Part shown: positions 34,213 to 43,192 of the stretch, one piece after another
How positions within the stretch are numbered: the stretch's first letter is position 1
Layout of the letters: every line of letters begins with the position of its first letter
NCBI GenBank assembly: GCA_016933615.1
Contig: JAFGAO010000100.1
Span: 1 to 48,578 of the forward strand
Reading direction: 5' to 3'
DNA: 48,578 bases
From: Acidobacteriota bacterium
Lineage (GTDB): Bacteria; Acidobacteriota; UBA6911
The notes under the pieces: generated by a model
Database searches by the model: none
What the model saw: the letters and a program-made list of their open reading frames with translations, nothing else
Told to the model about the DNA's origin: nothing
Program-made: the position numbers and the translations under genes

Positions 34213-35643
34213 ATGAACGATTCCAATGCAAAGGACGCCTTCAGGAGGATTCCCGCGGTCGATCAACTGCTTCTTCGGCCCGCGATCGCCTCCTGGATCG
34301 AATGCACCAGCCGCGAATTTGTCGTTTCCGAAATAAAGGCTCTGCTTGAGCGGTTGCGCGACGGAATCCGCGCAGCCTTGCCGGGCGAGGATCCGGATCT
34401 CCGGCCGGAGCACGTGGAGACCCTCCTGATCGAAAGTATCAACAAACGCCTGCGTCCCAGGCTGCACACGGTCGTCAATGCCACCGGCGTGGTTCTGCAT
34501 ACGAACCTGGGTCGCGCGCCGCTTTCAAAGCAGGCCCAGGAAAGCTTATCGGCATATTCGGCCCATTACACTAATCTGGAGTACGATATCGGCGCCGGGA
34601 AAAGATCCCATCGGGATAAGCTGATCGAACCCGTACTGCGCGAAGTCCTGGGTTGCGAGGCGGCCATGGTGGTGAACAACAACGCCGCCGCGGTTTTCAT
34701 GATTCTGAATACGCTGGCTGCCGGGAGGGAAGTCGTCGTTTCCCGGGGGGAACTGGTCGAGATCGGCGGATCCTTCCGGATCCCCGATATTATGGCGCGC
34801 AGCGGAGCGAAACTGCGGGAAGTCGGCACCACGAATAAAACCCGGACGCAGGACTATCAGGATGCCGTAGGCCCGGATACCGCAATGCTGCTCCGCGTCC
34901 ATCCCAGCAATTTCCGGATGCGCGGTTTCACCCAGAGACCCGGACTGGAGGAAATCGCCGCCGTTGCACGCAATGCGGGGCTCCCTTTGGTGGAGGACAT
35001 CGGCAGCGGCTGCCTGCAGGACCTCGCACCGTACGGCATTACGGATGAGCCTTTGGTTCACGACAGCCTCGCCGCCGGCGTAGACCTGATCTGCTTCAGT
35101 GGAGACAAGCTTCTGGGCGGACCCCAGGCCGGAATCATCGCGGGCAACCGCAAGCTGATCGATCCGATCCGGCGCAATCCGCTTATGAGAACCTACCGGG
35201 TCGACAAGCTCGTCTACGCCGCGCTGGAGGCTACGCTGGACAGCTACCGCCGCGGTAGGGCCGTTTCTGAAATCCCCGTCGTGCGCATGCTGGCCGCGAC
35301 TCCCGGCGAGATAAAAATGCGCACACGCAGATTCCTGCGCCGGCTGCGCCCCGGGCTTCCCGAAGGAATCAGGGCCGATATACAGCAAGGCTATTCCGTT
35401 GTCGGCGGAGGCTCCTGTCCCGACAGTCCCATCGAAACCGTCCTGATCGCGATCGGGGCCGAATCGCCGAGCCCCAACACGATCGAGTCTCGCCTTCGGC
35501 TGCAGGATCCCACGATCGTCGCCAGGCTGGAGGAAGACAGGGTGCTCGTCGATCTGCGCACGGTTTTCCCGTCCCAGGAGAAGATGCTGATCGAAGGCAT
35601 CATCAATGCAGTCGGCGGTCAACCGGGCCGCCGGCCGGTCTAA
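34213..35643 (+). CDS. selA: L-seryl-tRNA(Sec) selenium transferase SelA
   Basis: A 476-residue PLP enzyme that converts Ser-tRNA(Sec) to Sec-tRNA(Sec) with selenophosphate. The N-terminal tRNA-binding domain opens with RRIPAVDQLL. The core has INKRLRPRLHTVVNATGVVLHTNLGRAPL, EYDIGAGKRSHR, EAAMVVNNNAAAV, VEDIGSGCLQDL, and the PLP lysine K299 in FSGDKLLGGPQAG. The length is normal. It shows that the organism makes selenocysteine. The usual partner selB and the tRNA gene selC are not in the window. The TAA stop begins a family 2 repeat. Confidence 0.95.
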   Translation: MNDSNAKDAFRRIPAVDQLLLRPAIASWIECTSREFVVSEIKALLERLRDGIRAALPGEDPDLRPEHVETLLIESINKRLRPRLHTVVNATGVVLHTNLGRAPLSKQAQESLSAYSAHYTNLEYDIGAGKRSHRDKLIEPVLREVLGCEAAMVVNNNAAAVFMILNTLAAGREVVVSRGELVEIGGSFRIPDIMARSGAKLREVGTTNKTRTQDYQDAVGPDTAMLLRVHPSNFRMRGFTQRPGLEEIAAVARNAGLPLVEDIGSGCLQDLAPYGITDEPLVHDSLAAGVDLICFSGDKLLGGPQAGIIAGNRKLIDPIRRNPLMRTYRVDKLVYAALEATLDSYRRGRAVSEIPVVRMLAATPGEIKMRTRRFLRRLRPGLPEGIRADIQQGYSVVGGGSCPDSPIETVLIAIGAESPSPNTIESRLRLQDPTIVARLEEDRVLVDLRTVFPSQEKMLIEGIINAVGGQPGRRPV

Positions 35644-35687
35644 GGGCTCGCGCCAAAATATAAACTTATTTTTGCGCCAACCCTAAA
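35641..35687. repeat. Palindromic intergenic repeat, family 2, copy 3
   Basis: Arms AGGGCTCGCGCC and GCGCCAACCCT around an AT core. The repeat exactly fills the space between two convergent genes: the selA stop TAA is at 35641-35643 and the TAG of the S41 peptidase is at 35683-35685 on the other strand, so both stop codons lie in the repeat ends. Confidence 0.8.
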
Positions 35688-37002
35688 GCTTTCCGGAGAT
35701 GATCGCTTCGTAGATGGGATCGCACCCGGCCAAAATGTCTTCGAGGCCGGGGCTGAGAAGGACATCCGGCATCAGCGCATCACTGTCCAACCCCGCCAGG
35801 TTGAAGTAGCGTGCGGAATACTGGACCGTCAGTTTGGAGTTGGGAAGCACGAAAGAGCGCACTTCTCCCTGGCTGCCGATTTTGTCCCCTGTCGGTTCCC
35901 CGAGCAGCGTCGCCGCCAGTTCGCGCTTATATTCGGCTGCATTTATCAAAGCGCTGGAATAGGTGCCGTTGTCGATGATGCCGTAAAGCCGGAGGCTTTT
36001 TTTCTGCAACCGTTTCTTCAGGCCTTCGAGCATCGGCCGGAAAACAAGGGAATTGCCGCCGCTGTTGCCGCGCCAGTCTATGACGAGCGTATCGACCAGA
36101 TTGTAGTCGATCAGGGACATCGCGTCCTGCGTGAATTCGGCGAAATCCTCGGTATTGGCGCACAGGTTTATCCGGATCCACAGAATGCCGGTGTCTTCCA
36201 GGTGTTTCATCCAGAAATGCTCATCCGGCCGCTTGCGATACAGGGGTTCCTGACCCCGGGGCACCCACTCGATCCAGATGGACGGCGTCAGGTCGAGCGC
36301 GAATCGGCTTCCGTCGCTTTTCATGAAAGTGAAGCGGCCCCTTTCCCGGGAGTCCAGGACTCCAGAGGCGTGCAGCAGGTCGGAGACCACAAGCAAAGCC
36401 GCTTCATGTTGCCGCCTGTCCCAGCGGTTTCCGTGCGGCAGATAGACGCGCACCCTCTCCGCCGCCTCCTTGATTTCGGTGGTCCCGACGGCTGCCAGGC
36501 GCAGTCCGAGAGCGCGGGCTGCGGTCGCATCCGCTTCGACGACATAGAGCTCGTCGTCGAACCACCGCAGCTGTATCGGGAACCGCTTCATGCCGAGCAG
36601 GGGGCGCCAGCAGGAGGTGTGCGCGTCCCCCAGGCTCGCGACAATTTCCATGATGCCGGCAACGATTTCATGATCCTCGAGATCCGGCACGCGCATTTTG
36701 ACGCCTTCTACCTTCTCTTCGAAAGCGTCCCCGGACTGGCGTTGAAAGGCATCGGCGTGCAGCAGCGTCAGGTTGTGGGCCAGATGGTCGAGGTCCTGAT
36801 ACCAGCGCTCTTCCCGGGAAAATTCCCGCTTCTGCGGTGCGTCCGCCGGATCCGCTTCGCCGGACTGCCGCCAATCATGCAGCCCGCTCCAGATCCCGGT
36901 CCCCGTGATGCCCGCGCGTTCGAACACATAGCTCAAGCCCATGAACAGCACCCACCCGGCCAGAATCAGGATGAAGGTTACAATGCGCTTCACACTCCGC
37001 AT
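35683..37002 (-). CDS. Membrane-anchored S41-family peptidase-like protein
   Basis: A 439-residue protein with an N-terminal hydrophobic anchor (about residues 7-25) and an extracytoplasmic remainder. The C-terminal half follows the S41 (tail-specific/CtpA-like) peptidase pattern: VDTLVIDWRGNSGGNSLVFRPMLEGL, then DNGTYSSALINAAEYKRELAATLLGEPTGD, in which a serine of TYSSA is the probable nucleophile and a lysine follows. No PDZ domain is evident. Members without PDZ cleave peptides or act as binding proteins. An in-frame GTG at 36993 has a better-spaced AAAGGA than the ATG at 37002 and may be the true start. Confidence 0.75.
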   Translation of the reverse strand: MRSVKRIVTFILILAGWVLFMGLSYVFERAGITGTGIWSGLHDWRQSGEADPADAPQKREFSREERWYQDLDHLAHNLTLLHADAFQRQSGDAFEEKVEGVKMRVPDLEDHEIVAGIMEIVASLGDAHTSCWRPLLGMKRFPIQLRWFDDELYVVEADATAARALGLRLAAVGTTEIKEAAERVRVYLPHGNRWDRRQHEAALLVVSDLLHASGVLDSRERGRFTFMKSDGSRFALDLTPSIWIEWVPRGQEPLYRKRPDEHFWMKHLEDTGILWIRINLCANTEDFAEFTQDAMSLIDYNLVDTLVIDWRGNSGGNSLVFRPMLEGLKKRLQKKSLRLYGIIDNGTYSSALINAAEYKRELAATLLGEPTGDKIGSQGEVRSFVLPNSKLTVQYSARYFNLAGLDSDALMPDVLLSPGLEDILAGCDPIYEAIISGKL

Positions 37003-37103
37003 CCTTTCATTTCTTTAGAACGCAAGGCTGATTGAATTCTCCCGGCCCCCGTTTAAAGCTTTCGTTTTTCTGGAAAGCTCAAGCCGTCGCGAAGGGGATC
37101 TTT

Positions 37104-39290
37104 CTATTCGGACTGCCCGCCGACAGCCGAAAAAATCAGGCGGCCGCTTTCGCCGTCGACCGCATCCAGCCGTACGCGCATACCGGATCCCGGCTGAAAA
37201 CGCTTCTGCCGGCGGGACCCTGCAAAGGAGCGGCTTCTTTCGTTGTACCGGTAGCGATCGTCGGTCAAGCCCGTAAGCGGCACGAAACCTTCGACATAGT
37301 GTTCCCGCAGTTCGACCAGCAATCCCTGCCGGTTCGCGGAAATTACAAAGCCCCGAAATTCTCTCCCTATTTTATCGGCCATAAATTGGGCCTTCTTTAT
37401 CTTCTCTATCTCTCTTTCGGCCTCTTCGGCGATCCGCTCACGGGACGAGGCATGCGCCGCGATTTCCGGCAGGCGGCCCGTCATGCCGTCCTCGGGGGTT
37501 CCGCGGGATTTCGGGTCGATGGCGGCTTTAAGAAGACGGTGGACGACCAGATCCGGGTAGCGACGGATGGGGGATGTGAAATGTGTATAAGCCGGCGTCG
37601 CCAGCGCGAAATGCCCGACGTTTTCTTCCGAATAGCGCGCCTGCATGAATGCGCGCAGCATCATGTACACGAGATATTTTTGTTCCGGTTTCCCCTCCAT
37701 GCGCCGGACAAAGACCTGAAAATCTTTCGGCCGGTACCGGCCTTTGTATTTTTCCAGCCGGTATCCGAGCGATGCGGCCATGTCGGCGAATTCGTCGACT
37801 TTTTCCCCGTCAGGCTTTTCATGGATGCGGTACAGGGCGGGCCCGCCGGCCGAATGGAGTGTTTCGGCGGCGCACTCATTGGCCAGGAGCATGAATTCTT
37901 CAATAATCCGGTGGGCGATGGTGCGCTCGGCTGCCTTGATTTCGACTACTTTCCCGCTTTCGTCAAGCCGTATGTCGGCTTCCGGGAGTTCGAAATCCAC
38001 CGCTCCGCGGCGATACCTTTTTTCCGAAAGGATTTCGCAGAGCTCCCGCATGGTCTGAAAGAGCGGCACCAAATCCGCGTACCTTTTTTTCTCCTCATCG
38101 CCGCCATCCAGCAGGATCGCGGCCAGGGACTTGTAGGTCATCCTTTCCCGGCTGCGCACTATGCCTTTTGTAAAGCGGCTCCGGACGATTTTTCCCTTGC
38201 CGTTGATTTCCATCAGCGCCGAAAGCACCAGGCGGTCGGCATCGGGGAGCAGGCTGCATATTCCGCTTGAAAGTTTCGGCGGGAGCATCGGTATGGCGCG
38301 GTCGGGAAAGTACACGGACGTTCCCCGCGCGTAGGCGTCCATGTCGAGCGCGCTGTCGCTCGAAACGTAATGGGACACATCGGCGATATGAACTCCAAGG
38401 AGATAATGTCCCGAAGGGAGCCTTTTCAGGCTGACGGCGTCGTCGAAATCGCGCGCGGTTTCGCCGTCAATCGTTACGGCGGTTTCCCCGCGGAAGTCTT
38501 CCCGACCTGCGTGCTCTTTTTTCAGAACCCGGTCTGGGAGCGCGTCCGATTCCCGGACGGCTTCGGGGCTGAATACCGCGGGCAACCCGTACTTGTGTTT
38601 TACGATCTCATATTCGATCCCGGGATCGCCGGGATTTCCCAGGACCGAGCTCACCTTACCCTGCGGTATCTGGTTTCTGCCCGGCGGCAGGGTTATGTCG
38701 ACCGCCACGATCTGCCCCTCCGCCGCGCCTTTGCCGTCCTGGAAGGGAATCCGGATATCGTGAAATAGTCTCGCATCCAGCGGCACGACATAAGGATAGC
38801 GCGGATGGCTGTGGAAGCGTCCGACGATGTGCGGATGCTTTCTCTCCAGGATCCGGACGACGACGCCCTCGAGCCTCTGCTTTTCGGGGACGGCGCGACG
38901 ACCTGCACGGCCGCGCCGGGCGGGGATTTTTTTTCTTTCGATCCTGACGAGAACCCGGTCTCCGTGCAGGGCGCCTTCCATATTGCGCGCGGGTATGAAA
39001 ATGTCCTCCCTGAATCGGGACCGGTCGTCCGGGATCGCGAAACCGTAGCCGTCCCGGTGGCATTCGAGTGTGCCGCAGACGATGTTCTCGCGCGCCGGCA
39101 GGGCGTACCGTCCCCGTTTGATCCGGCGGATGATCCCGCGCGATTCCATTTCGTCCAGATGAAGCTGCAGGCTTCTGCGGTCGTCGCTGTCCAGATCCAG
39201 GAACCGGACAACCTCCCGGAATGTGAAACCGGTACTTTTAAGTGATTGGATGTATCGGAGGGTTTTGTCCTTCTGGGATCGTGTCAGCAT
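37104..39290 (-). CDS. rnr: Ribonuclease R (RNB-family exoribonuclease)
   Basis: A 728-residue 3'-5' exoribonuclease. An N-terminal winged helix (residues 4-60: TLRYIQSLKSTGFTFREVVRFLDLDSDDRRSLQLHL) precedes cold-shock domains, the RNB catalytic core with TAVTIDGETARDFDDAVSL (Mg-binding aspartates) and GVHIADVSHYVSSDSALD, the region HFTSPIRRYPDLVVHRLL, and a C-terminal S1 domain (FRGFVISANRQGLLVELREHYVEGFVPLTGLTDDRY). The winged helix favours RNase R over RNase II. The ATG at 39290 puts the start at the winged helix; a GTG at 39341 would add seventeen residues. No clear ribosome binding site is seen at either. Confidence 0.92.
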   Translation of the reverse strand: MLTRSQKDKTLRYIQSLKSTGFTFREVVRFLDLDSDDRRSLQLHLDEMESRGIIRRIKRGRYALPARENIVCGTLECHRDGYGFAIPDDRSRFREDIFIPARNMEGALHGDRVLVRIERKKIPARRGRAGRRAVPEKQRLEGVVVRILERKHPHIVGRFHSHPRYPYVVPLDARLFHDIRIPFQDGKGAAEGQIVAVDITLPPGRNQIPQGKVSSVLGNPGDPGIEYEIVKHKYGLPAVFSPEAVRESDALPDRVLKKEHAGREDFRGETAVTIDGETARDFDDAVSLKRLPSGHYLLGVHIADVSHYVSSDSALDMDAYARGTSVYFPDRAIPMLPPKLSSGICSLLPDADRLVLSALMEINGKGKIVRSRFTKGIVRSRERMTYKSLAAILLDGGDEEKKRYADLVPLFQTMRELCEILSEKRYRRGAVDFELPEADIRLDESGKVVEIKAAERTIAHRIIEEFMLLANECAAETLHSAGGPALYRIHEKPDGEKVDEFADMAASLGYRLEKYKGRYRPKDFQVFVRRMEGKPEQKYLVYMMLRAFMQARYSEENVGHFALATPAYTHFTSPIRRYPDLVVHRLLKAAIDPKSRGTPEDGMTGRLPEIAAHASSRERIAEEAEREIEKIKKAQFMADKIGREFRGFVISANRQGLLVELREHYVEGFVPLTGLTDDRYRYNERSRSFAGSRRQKRFQPGSGMRVRLDAVDGESGRLIFSAVGGQSE

Positions 39291-39414
39291 ATTTTTAAAA
39301 AAATAGTATTGCCGCCTGAAAGCAGAAACCTCTTGGCTCACAGATATAAGAAGCCGGAAGCCGGTCTCAGCTGCGACTCTTTTAACAGCGAAAAGCCGGG
39401 ACAGGTATCCATCG

Positions 39415-39560
39415 GCGTCGGAATCGGGTTCGAGCTTTTAAAACCGGTTCCGATACCGGCCCCGAGGTCACGATTGTTCAATCCGGCTTCGCTCGGCCGA
39501 ATCAAAGATTCGGTCGAGCTTCGCCGGACGCGGTCCGGCCCCAGCTGGAGGCCGGGCTGA
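39415..39560. repeat. Hairpin and degenerate repeats in a 355-bp gap
   Basis: The gap between rnr and the Mut7-C gene holds a long imperfect hairpin: two 21-bp arms at 39483-39503 and 39507-39527 around AAA, with 17 of 21 positions paired, centred on CCGAATC-AAA-GATTCGG. Before it are degenerate GATACCGGCCCCGA-like units similar to those near 4845 and 29200. I see no open frame that looks coding. Confidence 0.5.
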
Positions 39561-39645
39561 CTTCCGACTTCTGCGATCAAGCTAAAATGAGGAATAAGCA
39601 ACATTTCATAATGCAGCTATCATGTCGGTTGTATCACGCATTTAT

Positions 39646-40257
39646 TCACGCACGTCTTGTGGGCTGCAGGAATGATGCGCCCGCGGGATCGTGCTCCCTG
39701 CTCCTTACATCGGCCAATATTTTGTCCAGCGTTTTCAGGGCTTTCCTGCTGTGCGTCCCGGACCAGAAAATCTTCCCGCATTGCGGGCACCGCTTGAAAT
39801 GGGACTGGGTTCTGAAAACATACGCGGGCACCCGGTCGCGCACGGATTCACGCGGGACGTCCGCGAGGATTTCATTGCAGGAAAGGCAGCGGGAGAGGGG
39901 GGATGGGAACATGCCGCTGTGCGTGGATTCCAGGATCCGTTTGATCTGATCCTCAAGATTCCCGCTTTCCAGGAATATGAAATTCTTGACGCTTTTCCGG
40001 ACCAGCAGCCTGCTGTCCAGTGAAAGCAGGATCCGGCCCTCTTTGTTGGAGAGCGCGATAAGCGCATCGTCCGAATACCGGTTGGAATAGAGAACGTCAA
40101 ATCCCGCGATGCGAAGCCATTTTGCCAGTTTGCCCAGCATCACATCGGCGACAAACCGCGGGCGTTCGCCCGCGCCCCGCATTGCGGCGGCCGTTTTTGC
40201 CCGGATCCGTTCCCGGCGAACAACAGCCGCCTTTCTCCTGGTCTCGGAATTTCCCAT
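39646..40257 (-). CDS. Mut7-C RNase-domain zinc protein
   Basis: A 203-residue protein with the Mut7-C architecture: a PIN-like RNase fold (FVADVMLGKLAKWLRIAGFDVLYSNRYSDDALI with D38, D63, D64 and D81 as likely acidic residues) followed by a zinc ribbon with C124-x2-C127 and C157-x2-C160. In eukaryotic Mut-7 this domain is part of an RNA-processing factor; bacterial members are uncharacterised. The first 30 residues are basic and variable. The gene begins six bases past the gatB stop and is likely co-transcribed. Confidence 0.85.
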   Translation of the reverse strand: MGNSETRRKAAVVRRERIRAKTAAAMRGAGERPRFVADVMLGKLAKWLRIAGFDVLYSNRYSDDALIALSNKEGRILLSLDSRLLVRKSVKNFIFLESGNLEDQIKRILESTHSGMFPSPLSRCLSCNEILADVPRESVRDRVPAYVFRTQSHFKRCPQCGKIFWSGTHSRKALKTLDKILADVRSREHDPAGASFLQPTRRA

Positions 40258-40263
40258 TCTCGT

Positions 40264-41739
40264 TTACAGTCGGCCTTGCAGCTTTTTCCGGAGCAATTCG
40301 TTGACGACCTTGGGATTCGCCTGCCCCCGGGTCTCTTTCATCACCTGGCCGACAAAAAACCCGAGAATTTTCGTTTTGCCGGATCGGAACTCCTCCACCT
40401 GTCTGGGATTGGAGGCCACCAATTTATCGATAATGGGTTCCAGGCTGGCTGTATCGCTTACCTGGACCAGTCCCATGCGTTCGATGACGGGGGCGGGGTC
40501 TTCGGCGCTGCGGAACATTTCCTCGAAGACCGTTTTGGCGATTTTGCCCGATATCCTTCCGGAATCCGCGATCCGGATCAGTTCGGCCAGCCGTTTTGCG
40601 GCGACGGGGCACTCCGAAATATCCCTGCCGGAGTTTTTCAGGCTGTATGCAAGGTCCCCCATGATCCAGTTCGCGGCCGCGCGGGAATTCCCGGAAATCC
40701 GGGCGCATTCTTCGAAATATTGCGCCATGGAAGGGGTTCCGGTCAAAAAAAGGGCGTCGTCGGCCGGGAGTTCGTATTCGGCCATTACCCTCTTCATTTT
40801 CGGTCCCGGCAGTTCCGGGAGTTCTTTCCTCAAATCTTCGATCCAGCCGGGATCCAGTTTCAGGGGCATCAGATCCGGTTCCGGGAAATAGCGGTAATCG
40901 TGAGCCTCCTCCTTGCTCCGCATCGGGAAGGTGCGGCCCGCGGATTCATCCCACAGGCGGGTTTCCTGTACGACCGTTTCCCCCCCGGAAAGAATCCTGG
41001 TCTGCCTTGCAATTTCATAGTCCAGAGCCCGCTGCAGGAACCGGAAGGAATTCAGGTTCTTTATTTCCACCTTGGTCCCGAACTCCGCCGAGCCCCCGGC
41101 CCGGACGGAAACGTTGGCGTCGCAGCGCAGGCTCCCTTGCTCCATGTTCCCGTCGCAGACGCCGAGGTAAAGGAGCGTTTTTCGCAGGTGGATCAGATAA
41201 TCGTAAGCCTCCTGGCTGCTGCGGAAGTCGGGCTCGCTGACAATTTCGATCAGGGCAACGCCGCTGCGGTTCAGATTGACGCAGGATTTTGCCCCGCAGT
41301 CGGCGATGCCTTCATGGATCGATTTTCCCGCGTCGTCCTCCATATGCAGCCGGGTGATTCCGAAGGATTTTTCTCTCCGGTTCACGATTTTGCCGGTCTC
41401 GGCCCTGTCCCCGGAATAGACTTCCACGCGGCCTTCCGCCCCGAGGGGGAGGTCGTACTGGGAAATCTGGTATCCCTTGGGCAGGTCCGGGTAGAAGTAA
41501 TTTTTCCGGGCGAATATGGAAGGCGTGTTGATCCTGCAGCCCAGAGCCAGGGCGGCTTTGACCGCCATTCGCACCGCTTCCCGGTTCAGAATCGGCAGAG
41601 CCCCGGGCAGACCCAGGCAGATGGGGCAGGTGTGCGCGTTCGGCGCCGCGCCGAACCGGGTGCTGCAGTTGCAGAACAGCTTGCTCTGCGTAAGCAGCTG
41701 CGCGTGCACTTCAAGTCCGATAACGGGTTCAAATTCCAT
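40264..41739 (-). CDS. gatB: Asp/Glu-tRNA amidotransferase subunit B (GatB)
   Basis: A 491-residue GatB, the kinase/tRNA-binding subunit of the GatCAB complex that turns Glu-tRNA(Gln) or Asp-tRNA(Asn) into Gln- or Asn-tRNA. It starts MEFEPVIGLEVHAQLLTQSKLFC, has the zinc-type NCSTRFG and TCPICLGLPGALP segments, YFYPDLPKGYQISQYD, EDDAGKS, and the C-terminal YqeY-like domain ending GQANPKVVNELLRKKL. gatA and gatC are not adjacent. The ATG at 41739 matches the family start; the frame is open another 25 codons upstream. Confidence 0.95.
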   Translation of the reverse strand: MEFEPVIGLEVHAQLLTQSKLFCNCSTRFGAAPNAHTCPICLGLPGALPILNREAVRMAVKAALALGCRINTPSIFARKNYFYPDLPKGYQISQYDLPLGAEGRVEVYSGDRAETGKIVNRREKSFGITRLHMEDDAGKSIHEGIADCGAKSCVNLNRSGVALIEIVSEPDFRSSQEAYDYLIHLRKTLLYLGVCDGNMEQGSLRCDANVSVRAGGSAEFGTKVEIKNLNSFRFLQRALDYEIARQTRILSGGETVVQETRLWDESAGRTFPMRSKEEAHDYRYFPEPDLMPLKLDPGWIEDLRKELPELPGPKMKRVMAEYELPADDALFLTGTPSMAQYFEECARISGNSRAAANWIMGDLAYSLKNSGRDISECPVAAKRLAELIRIADSGRISGKIAKTVFEEMFRSAEDPAPVIERMGLVQVSDTASLEPIIDKLVASNPRQVEEFRSGKTKILGFFVGQVMKETRGQANPKVVNELLRKKLQGRL

Positions 41740-41809
41740 GGGCACATTATAGATGGACCCGTGAGATTTTTCGATGCGCGATTTTAAAAAGCCGTTCTCC
41801 GTAAGGAAT

Positions 41810-41880
41810 GGCATAAATATGCCTGCACTTCATGGAACAAATGAGTTTTCCGGATCACTTTTCCCGGCCGGACGGCCGGG
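41810..41880. other. Palindromes upstream of gatB
   Basis: GGCATA-AA-TATGCC (41810-41823) and a strong stem CCCGGCC (41863-41869) with GGCCGGG (41874-41880) around GGAC. No T run follows in either direction, so these are not terminators. In the 410 bp between gatB and miaA I find no convincing gene; they could be protein-binding sites or repeat remnants. Confidence 0.4.
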
Positions 41881-42129
41881 ACATTATTGCCTCCGGAGAA
41901 TAAAGTCTTTTTATGACAATAAATAGGTGCTTCCCCGGAACGGGTCCGCCTGTTGGCACGGAAAATGCCGTAAAGAATCCCGAGCGCAACCGGGGATTCC
42001 AGCCGGCTGCTGAGGCACGGCAATTCGAGAGGGGATATCCGGTGCGGGATTCCCGGCGGCGCTCGCCCCCGCATCTTTGGATCGGGAACCTGTTTTTCAG
42101 TTTGGGGAATTGATCGATTGAGGCCAAAA

Positions 42130-42150
42130 GGACGAATACAAGGTTCGCCC
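42130..42150. repeat. REP-like palindrome, family 1, copy 4
   Basis: Arms GGACGAAT and GTTCGCCC around ACAAG; the left arm carries two changes, so the hairpin is imperfect. The next bases CTAC supply the miaA TAG stop codon (42151-42153), as for the flavoprotein gene at 11144. Confidence 0.8.
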
Positions 42151-43092
42151 CTACGCGATTTCTCCGAGAAATCCTTCGACCAAAGCCTTCGCTTTCGCTT
42201 TCAGGTTTTCGGGTTCATCGGCATCCTCGATCCATAGGATTTCCGGGTCTTTCCGGAACCAGGTCATCTGCCTTTTGGCGTAGCGCCGGCTTTGCATTTT
42301 CGTATTCTCGACCGCCTCTTCAAGGGAGAACTTGCCGTCAATGTAGTCGACGACGTGACGGTACCCGATGGCCTTGAATGCGGGGGCGCTTCTGGGGTAT
42401 CGAGAGAGCAGCGCACGAACTTCATCCGGGAAACCGCTCCGGAACATCTCTTCAACCCGTCGATTGATCCGTTCGTAGAGCTCCGGCCTCGGTATGAGAA
42501 TGCCGATCTTGAGCCAGCGGTAGCCGTAGAGCGCATTGCGCGGCTGCCGCTGCCACCAGGACATGGGGCGTCCGCTGGCGAGGCAGATTTCGTAGGCGCG
42601 AATGATCCGCTCGCCGTCCGCGTCGGCGATCCTTTGGGCCGAGACAGGATCCACGCGCCGGAGAGCCCGGTGCAGCGCTTCCGGGCCCCTGCGTTCGATG
42701 ATTCTGCGCATCCTGGCCCGCAGCGCATCTTCTCTCGAAGGGCCGTCGAACAATCCCTCCAGCAGGGCCCGGAGGTAGAACCCTGTTCCGCCGACGACGA
42801 AGGGAATGTGCGCGCGCCCGCGGATTTCCGCCAGTGATTTTCTGGCAAGGCTCTGGAAAGAGCCCGCGGAGAACTCCTCTGTCGGGTCCAGCAGATCCAG
42901 CATATGATGCGGAACCCGCTCCCGAAGGGCGGCGCTCACCTTGGCGGTGCCGATGTCCATATGGCGGTACAACTGCAGCGCGTCGCAGCTGAGGATTTCT
43001 CCGTCAAAACGGCCGGCCAGGTAAATTCCCAACCCGCTTTTGCCGGAAGCTGTCGGGCCCACGATGGCGACGGCGGGATACGGTTTCGGCAT
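42151..43092 (-). CDS. miaA: tRNA dimethylallyltransferase MiaA
   Basis: A 313-residue enzyme that adds a dimethylallyl group to A37 of tRNAs reading U-starting codons. The P-loop GPTASGKS is at residues 12-19, followed by ILSCDALQLYRHMDIGTAK, HHMLDLLDPTEEFSAGSF, VVGGTGFYLRALLEG, and the C-terminal YAKRQMTWFRKD. The start at 43092 fits the family; four bases upstream ends a tiny ORF. The stop codon lies in a REP-like repeat. Confidence 0.95.
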   Translation of the reverse strand: MPKPYPAVAIVGPTASGKSGLGIYLAGRFDGEILSCDALQLYRHMDIGTAKVSAALRERVPHHMLDLLDPTEEFSAGSFQSLARKSLAEIRGRAHIPFVVGGTGFYLRALLEGLFDGPSREDALRARMRRIIERRGPEALHRALRRVDPVSAQRIADADGERIIRAYEICLASGRPMSWWQRQPRNALYGYRWLKIGILIPRPELYERINRRVEEMFRSGFPDEVRALLSRYPRSAPAFKAIGYRHVVDYIDGKFSLEEAVENTKMQSRRYAKRQMTWFRKDPEILWIEDADEPENLKAKAKALVEGFLGEIA

Positions 43093-43096
43093 GAAT

Positions 43097-43192
43097 CTAT
43101 CCAAGTCTGAAGTAATAGCGGACGCAGGCAAGCAGCAGCAAGAATGCGGCCAGCAGCAGGATCCCCAGCAGTTGAGAGCGTTGTCGGTCCAT
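43097..43192 (-). CDS. Small single-helix membrane ORF upstream of miaA
   Basis: A 31-codon ORF: a short basic lead (MDRQRSQ), one hydrophobic helix of about 17 residues rich in Leu, and a C-terminus VRYYFRLG. It ends four bases before the miaA ATG, so miaA may depend on its translation. The ribosome binding site is weak. The positive-inside lead and clean helix look like a real small membrane protein, but the evidence is composition and position only. Confidence 0.45.
   Translation of the reverse strand: MDRQRSQLLGILLLAAFLLLLACVRYYFRLG

Noticed and set aside
37003-37103. Stem AGCTTTC/GAAAGCT as rnr terminator
   Set aside because: Only TTAAA follows on the minus strand, too weak for an intrinsic terminator.
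40276-41787. 503-codon plus-strand frame
   Set aside because: Antisense to gatB along its whole length.
41954-41972. Sigma-54-like TGGCACG...TGCC (GG-N10-GC)
   Set aside because: No plus-strand gene lies within more than 1.5 kb downstream; chance match is likely.
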